Source: JAGOEX01 sp964630905 (GTDB lineage: Bacteria; UBP6; UBA1177). Taken from it: a stretch of 7,646 bases of DNA. The notes beneath the pieces were generated by a model. That model made no database searches and was not told the origin of the DNA. It worked only from the letters and a program-made list of their open reading frames with translations. The position numbers and the translations under genes are program-made. Below, one piece after another: positions 1-6,607 of the stretch (position 1 is the stretch's first letter; each line of letters starts with the position of its first letter). The stretch spans positions 1 through 7,646 of the forward strand of contig CAZVWR010000088.1 of NCBI GenBank assembly GCA_964630905.1. Direction: 5' to 3'.

Positions 1-114
1 GATGTGCGGCTTGTCATAAACGGTCATTCCGCAGGCATAAATTCCAACCTTCCCTTCATGAATCGGCACAAATTCCTCTTTCTTTTCAGTCAGTGTGTTG
101 TAAATCTTAAGCAT
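1..114 (-). CDS. cysS: Cysteinyl-tRNA synthetase, N-terminal fragment (cut by window edge)
   Basis: Only the first 38 codons are present; the gene runs off the left edge. The product charges tRNA-Cys with cysteine in the cytoplasm. The translated start reads MLKIYNTLTEKKEEF, then a segment ending ACGMTVYDKPHI. This matches the class I CysRS N-terminus, in which a zinc-binding Cys (C28 here, as in E. coli CysRS) precedes TVYD and the ATP-binding HIGH motif; the HI of that motif are the last two residues visible. The start is fixed by a strong GAGGAG ribosome site 6-7 nt upstream and by agreement with the family N-terminus. It diverges from the sigma-54 activator, and a good sigma-70 promoter lies at 155-182. 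Recognition is firm despite the short fragment. Confidence 0.92.
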   Translation of the reverse strand, partial: MLKIYNTLTEKKEEFVPIHEGKVGIYACGMTVYDKPHI

Positions 115-118
115 CCGG

Positions 119-126
119 CTCTCCTC
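119..126 (-). promoter_or_regulatory. Ribosome binding site of cysS
   Basis: On the minus strand GAGGAGAG precedes the cysS ATG (114-112) at normal spacing. It is a near-perfect anti-Shine-Dalgarno match and supports the chosen start. Confidence 0.75.
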
Positions 127-154
127 AAAGATTATAAAAATAAGCTGAATAGTA

Positions 155-182
155 TTTATATCTGAGCCAGTCTATAAGTCAA
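155..182 (-). promoter_or_regulatory. Sigma-70 promoter for cysS
   Basis: On the minus strand, TTGACT (182-177) is followed after 16 nt by TATAAA (160-155). Each box matches consensus at five of six positions. Transcription would begin near 148, giving a leader of about 35 nt before the cysS ATG. No riboswitch or T-box could fit in so short a leader. The promoter lies in the divergent region shared with the sigma-54 activator. The call is by consensus only. Confidence 0.6.
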
Positions 183-216
183 GGAACAACATGTTATTGC
201 TAATTAATGGAAAGAT

Positions 217-243
217 TTTACTTTTCACGGAGTTTTTCATAAT
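217..243 (+). promoter_or_regulatory. Weak candidate promoter for the sigma-54 activator gene
   Basis: TTTACT (217-222) and CATAAT (238-243), separated by 15 nt, are the best sigma-70-like pair upstream of the activator start that leaves room for a leader. The spacing is short and the -35 box is poor. I see no GG-N10-GC sigma-54 element in this intergenic stretch, so the activator does not appear to drive itself through a standard -24/-12 promoter. Confidence 0.22.
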
Positions 244-276
244 ATCTTCAGATTCGTGTTTTATAATGGTGTTAAG

Positions 277-2238
277 ATGATCGATCTTGAAAAACGGCAT
301 GACATTTTAAGGGAATGGAAAAAGTTCATGAATTCCATGCCTGTTGATCCTGCTGTCATACATCCTTATCTTATCGCTTCATGGGAAAGGAGCAGAAATT
401 ACGGAATAACGCAGGAGATGAAAGATTATCCGAGAATAAGCTCCGGCGAACTTGTCAACAGAATACACGAAAACCGGAAAATGCTTTCAATTGCAGTGCC
501 TTACATGAAAAAGATCATAGGGTTCATGAATGATCCGGAAAGTATAATTCTCATCACAGATAAGAACGGAATAGTCCTTGAGCTTTTCGGTTCAGATGAA
601 ATGAAAAAGATAGACAGCTCTCCAAAGCTCGGAAGCCGTCTTCTTGAGCAGGATATCGGGACAAACGGTGTCGGAACGGCAATAGTTGAGAACAGAACTC
701 TTGACATCTGGGCGGGGGAACATTTTCTTGAAGATCTCCATTTCTGGTATTCAAGTGCCGATACGATACATGACAGTCAAGGGAAAATCATCGGCTGTCT
801 CTGTCTCATGTGCCGGTGGGATCTTGTAAATACCCACACTCTCGGAATGGTCGGTGGTGTGTCGGGAGCGATAGAAAGACAGTATCAGCTTGAAGAAACT
901 CTTGCCGGAAAAATTCTTGAAATTAAAAAACAGCAGGCGATCGTTGAATCGATCAATGAAGGAATAATAGTCATCGACGCTGAAGAAAGGATAACCGGAC
1001 TTAACCCTCAGGCAAAACTGATGCTTGATCTTGACAACCGTGATTATTCGGGCAGGTCGATATATGAAGTCATTCTGAGCGGAGTAAACTTTTTTAAGAT
1101 CATGACCGGCGGGACAAATATTTATGACAGAGAAGCGACTTTAAAGCTCAAAAGCAAGCTGTTCCACTGCACAATGTCAACTTCGCTTATTCAGAGTGAG
1201 GGAAGTGTGAACGGAATGGTCATAACGATCAGAGAATCAAAGGCACTTCACCAGCTTGCAGGAAAGATAGCGGGATCAAGGGCATATATTTCATTTTCAG
1301 ACATAATCGGAAATTCTTCAGCCATTCAGGAAGCTATAAAAGTTGCCAAAACTGCCGGAAAAAGCAGGTCGAATGTTCTTCTTCTGGGTGAAAGCGGAAC
1401 AGGAAAAGAGCTTTTTGCCCAGTCAATTCACAATCATAGCGATAGAGCAAACAGTTCTTTCGTTGCCGTGAACTGCGGAGCAATTCCAAGAGATCTCGTT
1501 GAAAGTGAGCTTTTCGGATATGAAGGAGGAGCTTTCACCGGCTCAAGAAAAGAGGGTCGTCCCGGAAAATTCGAACTCGCTGATGAAGGGACAATATTCC
1601 TTGATGAAATAGGTGACATGCCTCTTGATGCTCAGGTAAATCTTCTGAGAGTTCTGCAGAATTCAGAAGTTGTGAGAGTAGGCGGAACATATCCCAAAAA
1701 GATAAATGTCAGGGTTATAGCCGCGACAAACCATGACCTTAAAAAAGCGGTGGAACATAAAACTTTCAGGGACGATCTTTATTACCGGCTCAATGTTCTT
1801 TCAATAACCATTCCCCCGTTAAGAGAAAGGGTGGAGGACATCTCAAGTCTTGCCAACCATTTTGCAAGAAAGACGGCACACAACCTGAATAAAACCATTA
1901 CTGAAATAACTCAAAAAGCGATGTTCATGCTTGAAAGATACGGGTGGCCGGGAAATATCAGAGAGCTTGAAAATGTTGTAGAAAGAGCTGTGAACATAAT
2001 GGAAAGTGCTGTTATAACACCTGCTGAACTGCCTGATTATATTAGAAATTCTTCTGTCGAAGTTTCAACTTTGGAGCCACAGTCGCTCAAAGCGAGAGAA
2101 TATGAAATAATAGTTTCGATGCTGTCTGAAACTGCCGGCAATCTCCGTGAAACAGCAAAACGGCTCGGGATCGCCCGCGGCACACTTTATAAAAAGATCA
2201 CAAAATACGGAATAGAAGCCGAAAAATTCAGATTTTAA
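277..2238 (+). CDS. Sigma-54-dependent transcriptional activator, AcoR type (GAF-PAS-AAA+-Fis HTH)
   Basis: A 653-residue bacterial enhancer-binding protein that should use ATP hydrolysis to open sigma-54 RNA polymerase promoters. In order: an N-terminal segment with the AcoR/DhaR-like pattern PYLIASWERSRNYG; a GAF sensor (about 78-198) with GTNGVGTAIVENRT and EHF; a PAS domain (about 220-323); the AAA+ domain (about 340-575); and a C-terminal Fis-type helix-turn-helix (about 621-646). The AAA+ domain shows Walker A GESGTGKE (371-378), the sigma-54-contacting loop as GAFTGS (418-423), Walker B with D443-E444, candidate arginine fingers R498 and R504, and sensor II GWPGNIRE. A GTG at 256 in the same frame would add seven residues. 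I prefer ATG 277 because no ribosome site serves the GTG and family members begin near here, although the site before 277 (GGTG) is also weak. There is no receiver domain, so sensing is probably by a small ligand at GAF or PAS. No co-oriented target gene is present, so the regulon is unknown. Confidence 0.93.
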   Translation: MIDLEKRHDILREWKKFMNSMPVDPAVIHPYLIASWERSRNYGITQEMKDYPRISSGELVNRIHENRKMLSIAVPYMKKIIGFMNDPESIILITDKNGIVLELFGSDEMKKIDSSPKLGSRLLEQDIGTNGVGTAIVENRTLDIWAGEHFLEDLHFWYSSADTIHDSQGKIIGCLCLMCRWDLVNTHTLGMVGGVSGAIERQYQLEETLAGKILEIKKQQAIVESINEGIIVIDAEERITGLNPQAKLMLDLDNRDYSGRSIYEVILSGVNFFKIMTGGTNIYDREATLKLKSKLFHCTMSTSLIQSEGSVNGMVITIRESKALHQLAGKIAGSRAYISFSDIIGNSSAIQEAIKVAKTAGKSRSNVLLLGESGTGKELFAQSIHNHSDRANSSFVAVNCGAIPRDLVESELFGYEGGAFTGSRKEGRPGKFELADEGTIFLDEIGDMPLDAQVNLLRVLQNSEVVRVGGTYPKKINVRVIAATNHDLKKAVEHKTFRDDLYYRLNVLSITIPPLRERVEDISSLANHFARKTAHNLNKTITEITQKAMFMLERYGWPGNIRELENVVERAVNIMESAVITPAELPDYIRNSSVEVSTLEPQSLKAREYEIIVSMLSETAGNLRETAKRLGIARGTLYKKITKYGIEAEKFRF

Positions 2239-2266
2239 ATAAAAATTTCTTTAAAAGGATTTAGTA

Positions 2267-3028
2267 TCACTTTCCCGTTTCTAATTTATAGGTTTTCAGG
2301 GCGTTTGTGATGATTTGATCAAGGTTGCACTGTTTTTTGAGGAATGAGGGATTGAAGTTTTCATCCATTCCGAGAAGGTCATAAATTACAAGCACTTGTC
2401 CGTCTGTATTTTTTCCTGCTCCGATGCCGATGGTGGGAATTTTCAGTGCCGAGGTTATTTCATTTGCGAGTTCTTCGGGAATTGACTCAAGAACTATCAT
2501 TTCAGCACCCGCTTTTTCAACTGCAAGGGCTGAATCAAATATGAACTTTCTTTCTTCGGGCGTTTTGCCCCGTTTCCCGAAGCCACCGAATTTATTGACA
2601 TATTGAGGAGTAAGTCCCACATGCCCGACAACAGGAATGCCGTAAGAAGTAAGAGTTGAAATCAGTTTTGCGACCTCTTTCCCCCCTTCAACTTTCACAG
2701 CTTCCGCCCCTGCTTTCATGAGTGCAACTGCGTTTTTCAGCCCTCTTGCAACTGTTATCTGATAACTTCCAAAAGGCATGTCGGCTATTAAAAACGGGGT
2801 TTTTGCCCCTTTTCTTACCGCTTTGACATGATATTCAACTTCTGAAATGTCAACTTCAAGAGTGTTTGTGTCTCCTTTTATCACCATTCCGAGACTGTCG
2901 CCGACAAGAATCGAATCTATTTCAGCTTTTTCGACAAGTTTAGCAAAACTTGCATCGTAGCATGTAACCATCGAGATCTTTGCGACACCTTTTTTCTTAA
3001 CCAGTGCCGGCATGGTCACTTTTTTCAT
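2267..3028 (-). CDS. panB: 3-methyl-2-oxobutanoate hydroxymethyltransferase (ketopantoate synthesis)
   Basis: A cytoplasmic enzyme that transfers a hydroxymethyl group from 5,10-methylene-tetrahydrofolate to 2-oxoisovalerate, the first committed step to pantothenate and CoA. The 253 residues cover the whole (beta/alpha)8 fold, close to the usual 260-265. Visible family motifs are TCYDA (22-26), LVGDSLGMV (41-49), ADMPFGSY (82-89), KVEGG (112-116), GHVGLTPQ (135-142) and IPTIGIGAG (197-205). Metal ligands corresponding to E. coli D45, D84 and E114 are D44, D83 and E114; the catalytic glutamate is E181. It is the last gene of the five-gene operon. Its ATG overlaps the rsmA stop (ATGA, 4 nt) and its GGAGGAAG ribosome site lies inside rsmA, which indicates translational coupling. 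panC and panD are not in the window. The gene ends 28 nt from the convergent activator gene, with no clear terminator between. Confidence 0.96.
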   Translation of the reverse strand: MKKVTMPALVKKKGVAKISMVTCYDASFAKLVEKAEIDSILVGDSLGMVIKGDTNTLEVDISEVEYHVKAVRKGAKTPFLIADMPFGSYQITVARGLKNAVALMKAGAEAVKVEGGKEVAKLISTLTSYGIPVVGHVGLTPQYVNKFGGFGKRGKTPEERKFIFDSALAVEKAGAEMIVLESIPEELANEITSALKIPTIGIGAGKNTDGQVLVIYDLLGMDENFNPSFLKKQCNLDQIITNALKTYKLETGK

Positions 3029-3840
3029 TTTCTTCCTCCCGACAGATGATCCCCGATTTTAAGGATTGAATCCCAATCAAGTTCTTCTGCCCTTTTTGTA
3101 GCTGAAATGTTAAGTATTTCAAGTATCTGCATGTCAAGATTGTTTATTTTGAAAACATTTGAGAGGGTTTTCCTTCTGTTGGAAAAAAGAACTCTCACAA
3201 AATCTGCAAATATTTTAAGTTCTATTGCATTGTAATTATGATCTTTGAACGAAATTTTTAAGACCGAACTGTAAACTTTAGGAGCAGGATAAAACTCTTC
3301 AGGAGCAAGTGTGTAGATATATTCTGCACAACCAGTAAGCTGAATGAGTGCGGCAACCGGACCGAAATCCCTTGACCCCGCCTTTGCACAGAATTTTTCC
3401 GCAACCTCTTTTTGAAGAAGGAAAACCGCTCCGTCAAGATTTGTGCTGTTAAAAACTGTGTTCATAACTATAGGAGAGCTTACCTGATAGGGGAGATTGC
3501 CGAATACAAAGCCTTTAACTCCATTAAAATACTGAGAAAAGTCAATTTTTGCACCGTCTTGACTTATAATGTTCGCAACTTCACCGAACCGCTCTTTAAG
3601 AACTGTAAGCATTCCGTCGTCAAGATCTGCAACAGTCAAAGGGAGAAGCTTTCTTTCAACGGCTATCTTTGTGAGTGATCCAAGTCCGCCGCCGATCTCA
3701 ACATAAAAACCTTTTCCATCAGGTACAAGTTTGACAATTTTATGAAGGGTGTCGTCATTAAAAAGGAAATTCTGAGAAAAGTTTTTCTTGGCGTAACTAC
3801 CTGTTTTTGATAAGTAATGTTTTATTTCAGATAAGCTCAT
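3025..3840 (-). CDS. rsmA: 16S rRNA dimethyladenosine transferase (RsmA/KsgA)
   Basis: An S-adenosylmethionine-dependent enzyme that dimethylates the two adjacent adenosines in the helix-45 loop at the 3' end of 16S rRNA, a late check in 30S assembly. At 271 residues it has the family length. Visible are the N-terminal KKNFSQNFL segment (18-26), SAM motif I EIGGGLGSLT (48-57), the catalytic NLPY (115-118), LLQKEVAEKF (141-150), FYPAPKVYSSVL (183-194), NRRKTLSN (221-228) and a C-terminal RAEEL. Two positions differ from the common pattern: Ser replaces Gly in the usual GQNFL, and the acidic ribose-binding position reads ADLDD where VEID-like is common. Neither removes a catalytic residue. It overlaps tsaD upstream and panB downstream by 4 nt each (ATGA). 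I see no strong ribosome site of its own before the start, so coupling to tsaD translation is likely. Confidence 0.95.
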   Translation of the reverse strand: MSLSEIKHYLSKTGSYAKKNFSQNFLFNDDTLHKIVKLVPDGKGFYVEIGGGLGSLTKIAVERKLLPLTVADLDDGMLTVLKERFGEVANIISQDGAKIDFSQYFNGVKGFVFGNLPYQVSSPIVMNTVFNSTNLDGAVFLLQKEVAEKFCAKAGSRDFGPVAALIQLTGCAEYIYTLAPEEFYPAPKVYSSVLKISFKDHNYNAIELKIFADFVRVLFSNRRKTLSNVFKINNLDMQILEILNISATKRAEELDWDSILKIGDHLSGGRK

Positions 3841-4847
3841 ATACGAGGTCTCACAGTAGGTGCGACATCAAAATCAAGCGGTGAGAAGTTCCCTTTGAAA
3901 AAATCGTCAAACGCTGCCGCGGCAACCATTGCACCGTTGTCCTGACAATATTTAAGTTCTGGCATGAAAAGTTCAAGACCGTTTTTATGAGCAAGAGATG
4001 AAGCCATTTTTCTAACCCCTGAATTTGCACTTACTCCGCCTGAGATCACAATGGCTTTATATTCTTTTCTACTTATTGCAAGCTTCATTTTTCTTTCGAT
4101 AAGTTCGATGATCCGCTCCTGAAAAGAGGCCATAAGCGAATCCATATCGACATTTCCTTCATCAAGCACCCTTTTTACGGCAGATTTTATTCCGCTGAAG
4201 GAAAATATTATTTCATCTATGTATTTGTTATTATTCTTTAAAAGATACGGGAGTTTATATTTTGCCGCCTCTCCGTTTTGAGCCATTTTGTCTATCACCG
4301 GTCCGCCCGGATAACCGAGATGCGCCATTTTTGCAACTTTGTCAAAAGCTTCTCCTGCCGCATCATCCATTGTTTCTCCGAGAACACTTTTCCCGTTTTC
4401 AATCACTTCGATAAGAGATGTGTGTCCACCTGAAACCACGAGGGCAAGATAAGGGAATGCAGGCTTATTTTTTTTCCCGATAAAAGCGCTGGCTATGTGT
4501 GCATCAAGGTGGTTTACTGCAATTAACGGCTTGTTCCAACCGATCGAAAGACCTTTCGCAACCGAAACTCCGATAAGAAGACTGCCGATGAGCCCCGGAT
4601 AGTTTGTTACTGCAACTGCCGATAAGTCTTCAGGTTTTATCCCGTTTTCTTCCATTACCGCATCAAGTGCCGGGATGATCCACGCAATGTGATTCCTTGA
4701 AGCGATCTCGGGGATTACACCGCCGAAAAGTTTATGAATGCTGGTCTGCGAAACGGTTTTTAAAGAAAGAACTGCATAATTTGAATCTACAACCGCAACA
4801 GAAGTGTCGTCACAACTGCTTTCTATTCCAAGAATATATTTAGTCAT
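3837..4847 (-). CDS. tsaD: tRNA N6-threonylcarbamoyladenosine synthase subunit TsaD (Gcp/Kae1/YgjD)
   Basis: The catalytic ASKHA-fold subunit that moves threonylcarbamoyl from its adenylate onto A37 of ANN-decoding tRNAs, acting with TsaB, TsaC and TsaE in bacteria. The 336 residues equal the normal length. Motifs are ILGIESSCDDTSVAV (5-19), the metal site NHLDAH with H113 and H117 (E. coli H111 and H115), VVSGGHTSL (137-145), MDDAAGEAFDKVAK (160-173), GYPGG (178-182), FSGIKSAV (217-224), VISGGVSAN (267-275) and a third metal ligand D303 in YCQDNGAM. The residue before the second His is Ala rather than the common Gly; the family pattern allows both. The start is 1 nt from the nfo stop, with an AAGGAA ribosome site in the end of nfo. 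The other t6A genes are not in the window. Confidence 0.97.
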   Translation of the reverse strand: MTKYILGIESSCDDTSVAVVDSNYAVLSLKTVSQTSIHKLFGGVIPEIASRNHIAWIIPALDAVMEENGIKPEDLSAVAVTNYPGLIGSLLIGVSVAKGLSIGWNKPLIAVNHLDAHIASAFIGKKNKPAFPYLALVVSGGHTSLIEVIENGKSVLGETMDDAAGEAFDKVAKMAHLGYPGGPVIDKMAQNGEAAKYKLPYLLKNNNKYIDEIIFSFSGIKSAVKRVLDEGNVDMDSLMASFQERIIELIERKMKLAISRKEYKAIVISGGVSANSGVRKMASSLAHKNGLELFMPELKYCQDNGAMVAAAAFDDFFKGNFSPLDFDVAPTVRPRI

Positions 4848-4848
4848 T

Positions 4849-5694
4849 TCAGTTCCTTACAAAACTTCTTAAAAGCGTGATCTCATCTTTCCATTTTTCC
4901 GGCTCGGGAGTTTCAAGAATAAGAGGTATGTCGTCAGTAAAACTCTGGTTCATAAGCCATTTGAAACAGACAATGTCGATAAAGCCGTTTCCGAGAGTTT
5001 CGTGCCGGTCAACCCTGCTTTGAGAAGGTTTTTTTGAATCGTTAAGATGCATTCCCTTTAGATATTCAAGACCGACAAGCATATCGAGCTCTTCAAAAGT
5101 TTTTATACATGCTTCTTCAGTTTTCATGTCATATCCGGCAGTAAATGCATGGCAGGTGTCAATGCAGATGCCAACCCTTGATTTATCTTCAACTTTATCA
5201 ATAATTTCAGCAAGATGATCAAATTTATATCCGACATTTGAACCCTGTCCGGCAGTGTTTTCTATAATTGCTGAAACACCCCTTGTCTTGTCCAGAGCGA
5301 TGTTTATCGATTCGGCAATTCTTGCAAGACACTCAGTTTCGCTTATCTCCCGCAAATGACTTCCCGGATGGAAGTTCAATTTGTCGAGCCGGAGCATTTC
5401 ACACCTTTTCATTTCGTCAATGAATGCTTTTCTTGATTTTTCAAGTCCTTCCTGCTGAGGATGTCCAAGATTGATCAGATAGCTGTCATGGGCAAGAACG
5501 GCCGTTCTCCGGATCCCGTGTTTTTCACAGTTTTCAATGAATTCGTCAATACTGCTCTTTGTCAGAGGTGAAGCAAACCACTGTTTCTGGTTTTTGGTAA
5601 AAAGGGCAAACGCATTTGCTCCGATAACAGCCGCATTGACCGGGGCGTTTTCAACTCCCCCTGATGCGGAAACATGTGCACCGATGAGTTTCAT
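4849..5694 (-). CDS. nfo: Endonuclease IV (AP endonuclease, trinuclear zinc)
   Basis: A TIM-barrel AP endonuclease that cleaves the backbone 5' of abasic sites in base excision repair. At 281 residues it is nearly collinear with E. coli Nfo, and all nine zinc ligands fall at the same numbers: H69, H109, E145, D179, H182, H216, D229, H231 and E261. Signature stretches are IGAHVSASGG (4-13), FHPGSH (108-113), ENTAGQGSNVG (145-155), IDTCHAFTAGYD (178-189), MHLNDSKKP (215-223), RHETLGNG (230-237) and ILETPEP (259-265). It lies 10 nt after the nrdG2-like gene and 1 nt before tsaD, so it sits within one transcript. The ribosome site (GCGGATT) is weak, so translation may lean on the upstream gene. 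Confidence 0.98.
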   Translation of the reverse strand: MKLIGAHVSASGGVENAPVNAAVIGANAFALFTKNQKQWFASPLTKSSIDEFIENCEKHGIRRTAVLAHDSYLINLGHPQQEGLEKSRKAFIDEMKRCEMLRLDKLNFHPGSHLREISETECLARIAESINIALDKTRGVSAIIENTAGQGSNVGYKFDHLAEIIDKVEDKSRVGICIDTCHAFTAGYDMKTEEACIKTFEELDMLVGLEYLKGMHLNDSKKPSQSRVDRHETLGNGFIDIVCFKWLMNQSFTDDIPLILETPEPEKWKDEITLLRSFVRN

Positions 5695-5704
5695 TGATAA
5701 TCCG

Positions 5705-6421
5705 CTAAGCGTAGGTTCTTACAAAGACTTTTTCCTTTTTTGTATTTCTTCTGATCTCAAGGGCCATTCTTTCAAGCTGTTCAACAGTATATGATTTTGT
5801 ATTCCTGGCTTCTGTCGAGCAGGCATTGTCATTTATGAACCGCTGAAGATAGTATTCAGCATTTTCCGGAATGAATTCAAACATTTTATAGATCCGCTCA
5901 TAGCTTTCAACTATAGGGGGATACATTGTTGTTCTGTATTCGATTTTAACACCTTTTGATCTCTCAAGTATCTCTTTTGTCTTCATGAGCTTTTCCTTTA
6001 CTTCATCCCTGCTCATTTTACATCCGAGCTTTGAATACAGGTCGGGAGTTGTCTTGATGTCTATCGCGATGTGTGACAGATAGGGGAGGGCTTTTTCAAT
6101 GAATTCAGGTCGCAACCCGTTTGTATCAATCTTTATATCTATCCGGAATTTTTCCTTTATCTCTTTTAAAAGTGCAATAAATTCATCATATAAAGTGACC
6201 TCTCCTCCCGAAAACGAAACCCCGTCGATGAATTTTGATCGTTTCTCTATTTCCGAAAGTACAAATTCCTTGGAAAGAATAGACTCTTTGTTCACCTCAA
6301 AAAGTGAAGAGTTGTGACAGTAGGGGCATCTGAGATCACAGCCCGCAAAAAAGAAAACTGTGGCGATCTTACCCGGAAAATCAATTAGAGATGTCTGCTG
6401 GTGACCGGTAATGGGAAGCAT
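5705..6421 (-). CDS. Radical SAM activating protein, NrdG2-like (anaerobic ribonucleotide reductase activase type)
   Basis: The 238-residue protein has the radical SAM signature CxxxCxxC at C28, C32 and C35 in AGCDLRCPYCHN, which binds a 4Fe-4S cluster that cleaves S-adenosylmethionine. The SAM-binding GGE (72-74) lies in SFSGGEVTL, where Pro is commoner than Val after the Glu; DTNG (99-102) and IDIKT (120-124) follow. The opening GHQQTSLIDFPGKIA is typical of the family named anaerobic ribonucleoside-triphosphate reductase activating protein (NrdG2). The family is thought to install a glycyl radical in a partner such as NrdD, but direct proof is thin and no partner is encoded here. An in-frame start at 6463 would add 14 residues; I chose ATG 6421 because a perfect GGAGGAG lies 5 nt upstream and the family begins there. 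It is the first gene of the minus-strand operon. Confidence 0.88.
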   Translation of the reverse strand: MLPITGHQQTSLIDFPGKIATVFFFAGCDLRCPYCHNSSLFEVNKESILSKEFVLSEIEKRSKFIDGVSFSGGEVTLYDEFIALLKEIKEKFRIDIKIDTNGLRPEFIEKALPYLSHIAIDIKTTPDLYSKLGCKMSRDEVKEKLMKTKEILERSKGVKIEYRTTMYPPIVESYERIYKMFEFIPENAEYYLQRFINDNACSTEARNTKSYTVEQLERMALEIRRNTKKEKVFVRTYA

Positions 6422-6426
6422 TTTTT

Positions 6427-6433
6427 CTCCTCC
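6427..6433 (-). promoter_or_regulatory. Ribosome binding site that decides the start of the NrdG2-like gene
   Basis: GGAGGAG on the minus strand, 5 nt before the ATG at 6421, is the strongest Shine-Dalgarno sequence in the window. It rules against the longer reading from 6463, whose extra residues look like untranslated leader. Confidence 0.8.
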
Positions 6434-6455
6434 GAAAAACAATTTGCCAAAGGAT

Positions 6456-6464
6456 GTTATCACA
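6456..6464 (-). promoter_or_regulatory. Candidate extended -10 promoter for the nrdG2-nfo-tsaD-rsmA-panB operon
   Basis: On the minus strand TGTGATAAC gives an extended -10 (TGn) plus a four-of-six -10 box. It is preceded by a run of nine T and more pyrimidine-rich sequence, with no convincing -35. Transcription would start about 30 nt before the ATG at 6421. This is the best core element I see between the two divergent genes on this strand, but it is weak. Confidence 0.3.
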
Positions 6465-6545
6465 AAGGAAAAAAAAATAAAGTAAGAAAAACTTTTTTCG
6501 TTCTCCGGGCAGGTTTCTCAAGAGAGTTTCAAACCATTAAATAAA

Positions 6546-6573
6546 TTGATATGGATGAAAAGAATGGTATAAT
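6546..6573 (+). promoter_or_regulatory. Strong sigma-70 promoter for the MshEN-like gene
   Basis: TTGATA (6546-6551) and a perfect TATAAT (6568-6573) are separated by 16 nt. Transcription would begin near 6580, giving a leader of about 25-28 nt with no room for a structured regulator. It lies in the divergent intergenic region with the operon's own start on the other strand. Confidence 0.65.
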
Positions 6574-6597
6574 CAAGCCGTTGTTGAATCAGTTCAA

Positions 6598-6604
6598 GAG
6601 GTGA
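6598..6604 (+). promoter_or_regulatory. Ribosome binding site of the MshEN-like gene
   Basis: GAGGTGA matches the anti-Shine-Dalgarno sequence exactly. Two ATG codons follow back to back at 6605 and 6608. The GAGG core is 3 nt from the first and 6 nt from the second, so the second has better spacing. Confidence 0.6.
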
Positions 6605-6607
6605 ATG

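Noticed and set aside
262..267. A perfect TATAAT just before the activator ATG at 277.
   Set aside because: No -35-like box lies 15-19 nt upstream, and a start from it would give an almost leaderless message. It is probably chance in AT-rich sequence.
256..276. Upstream GTG start adding seven residues to the sigma-54 activator.
   Set aside because: The only ribosome-site-like sequence (GGAG at 229-232) is over 20 nt away, and family N-termini fit ATG 277 better.
2239..2266. Possible bidirectional terminator between the convergent activator and panB genes.
   Set aside because: The 28-nt gap contains only CTTT-A-AAAG with a one-base loop; no GC-rich stem or clean T-run could be made out.
3412..3678. 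An 88-codon plus-strand reading frame.
   Set aside because: It is antisense to rsmA, whose motifs are intact, and it shows no recognisable protein pattern or ribosome site.
6512..6536. Direct GTTTC repeats and the GGTTT/AAACC inverted ends in the divergent intergenic region.
   Set aside because: The copies are only five bases long and the inner bases do not pair, so there is too little to support an operator or an RNA structure.
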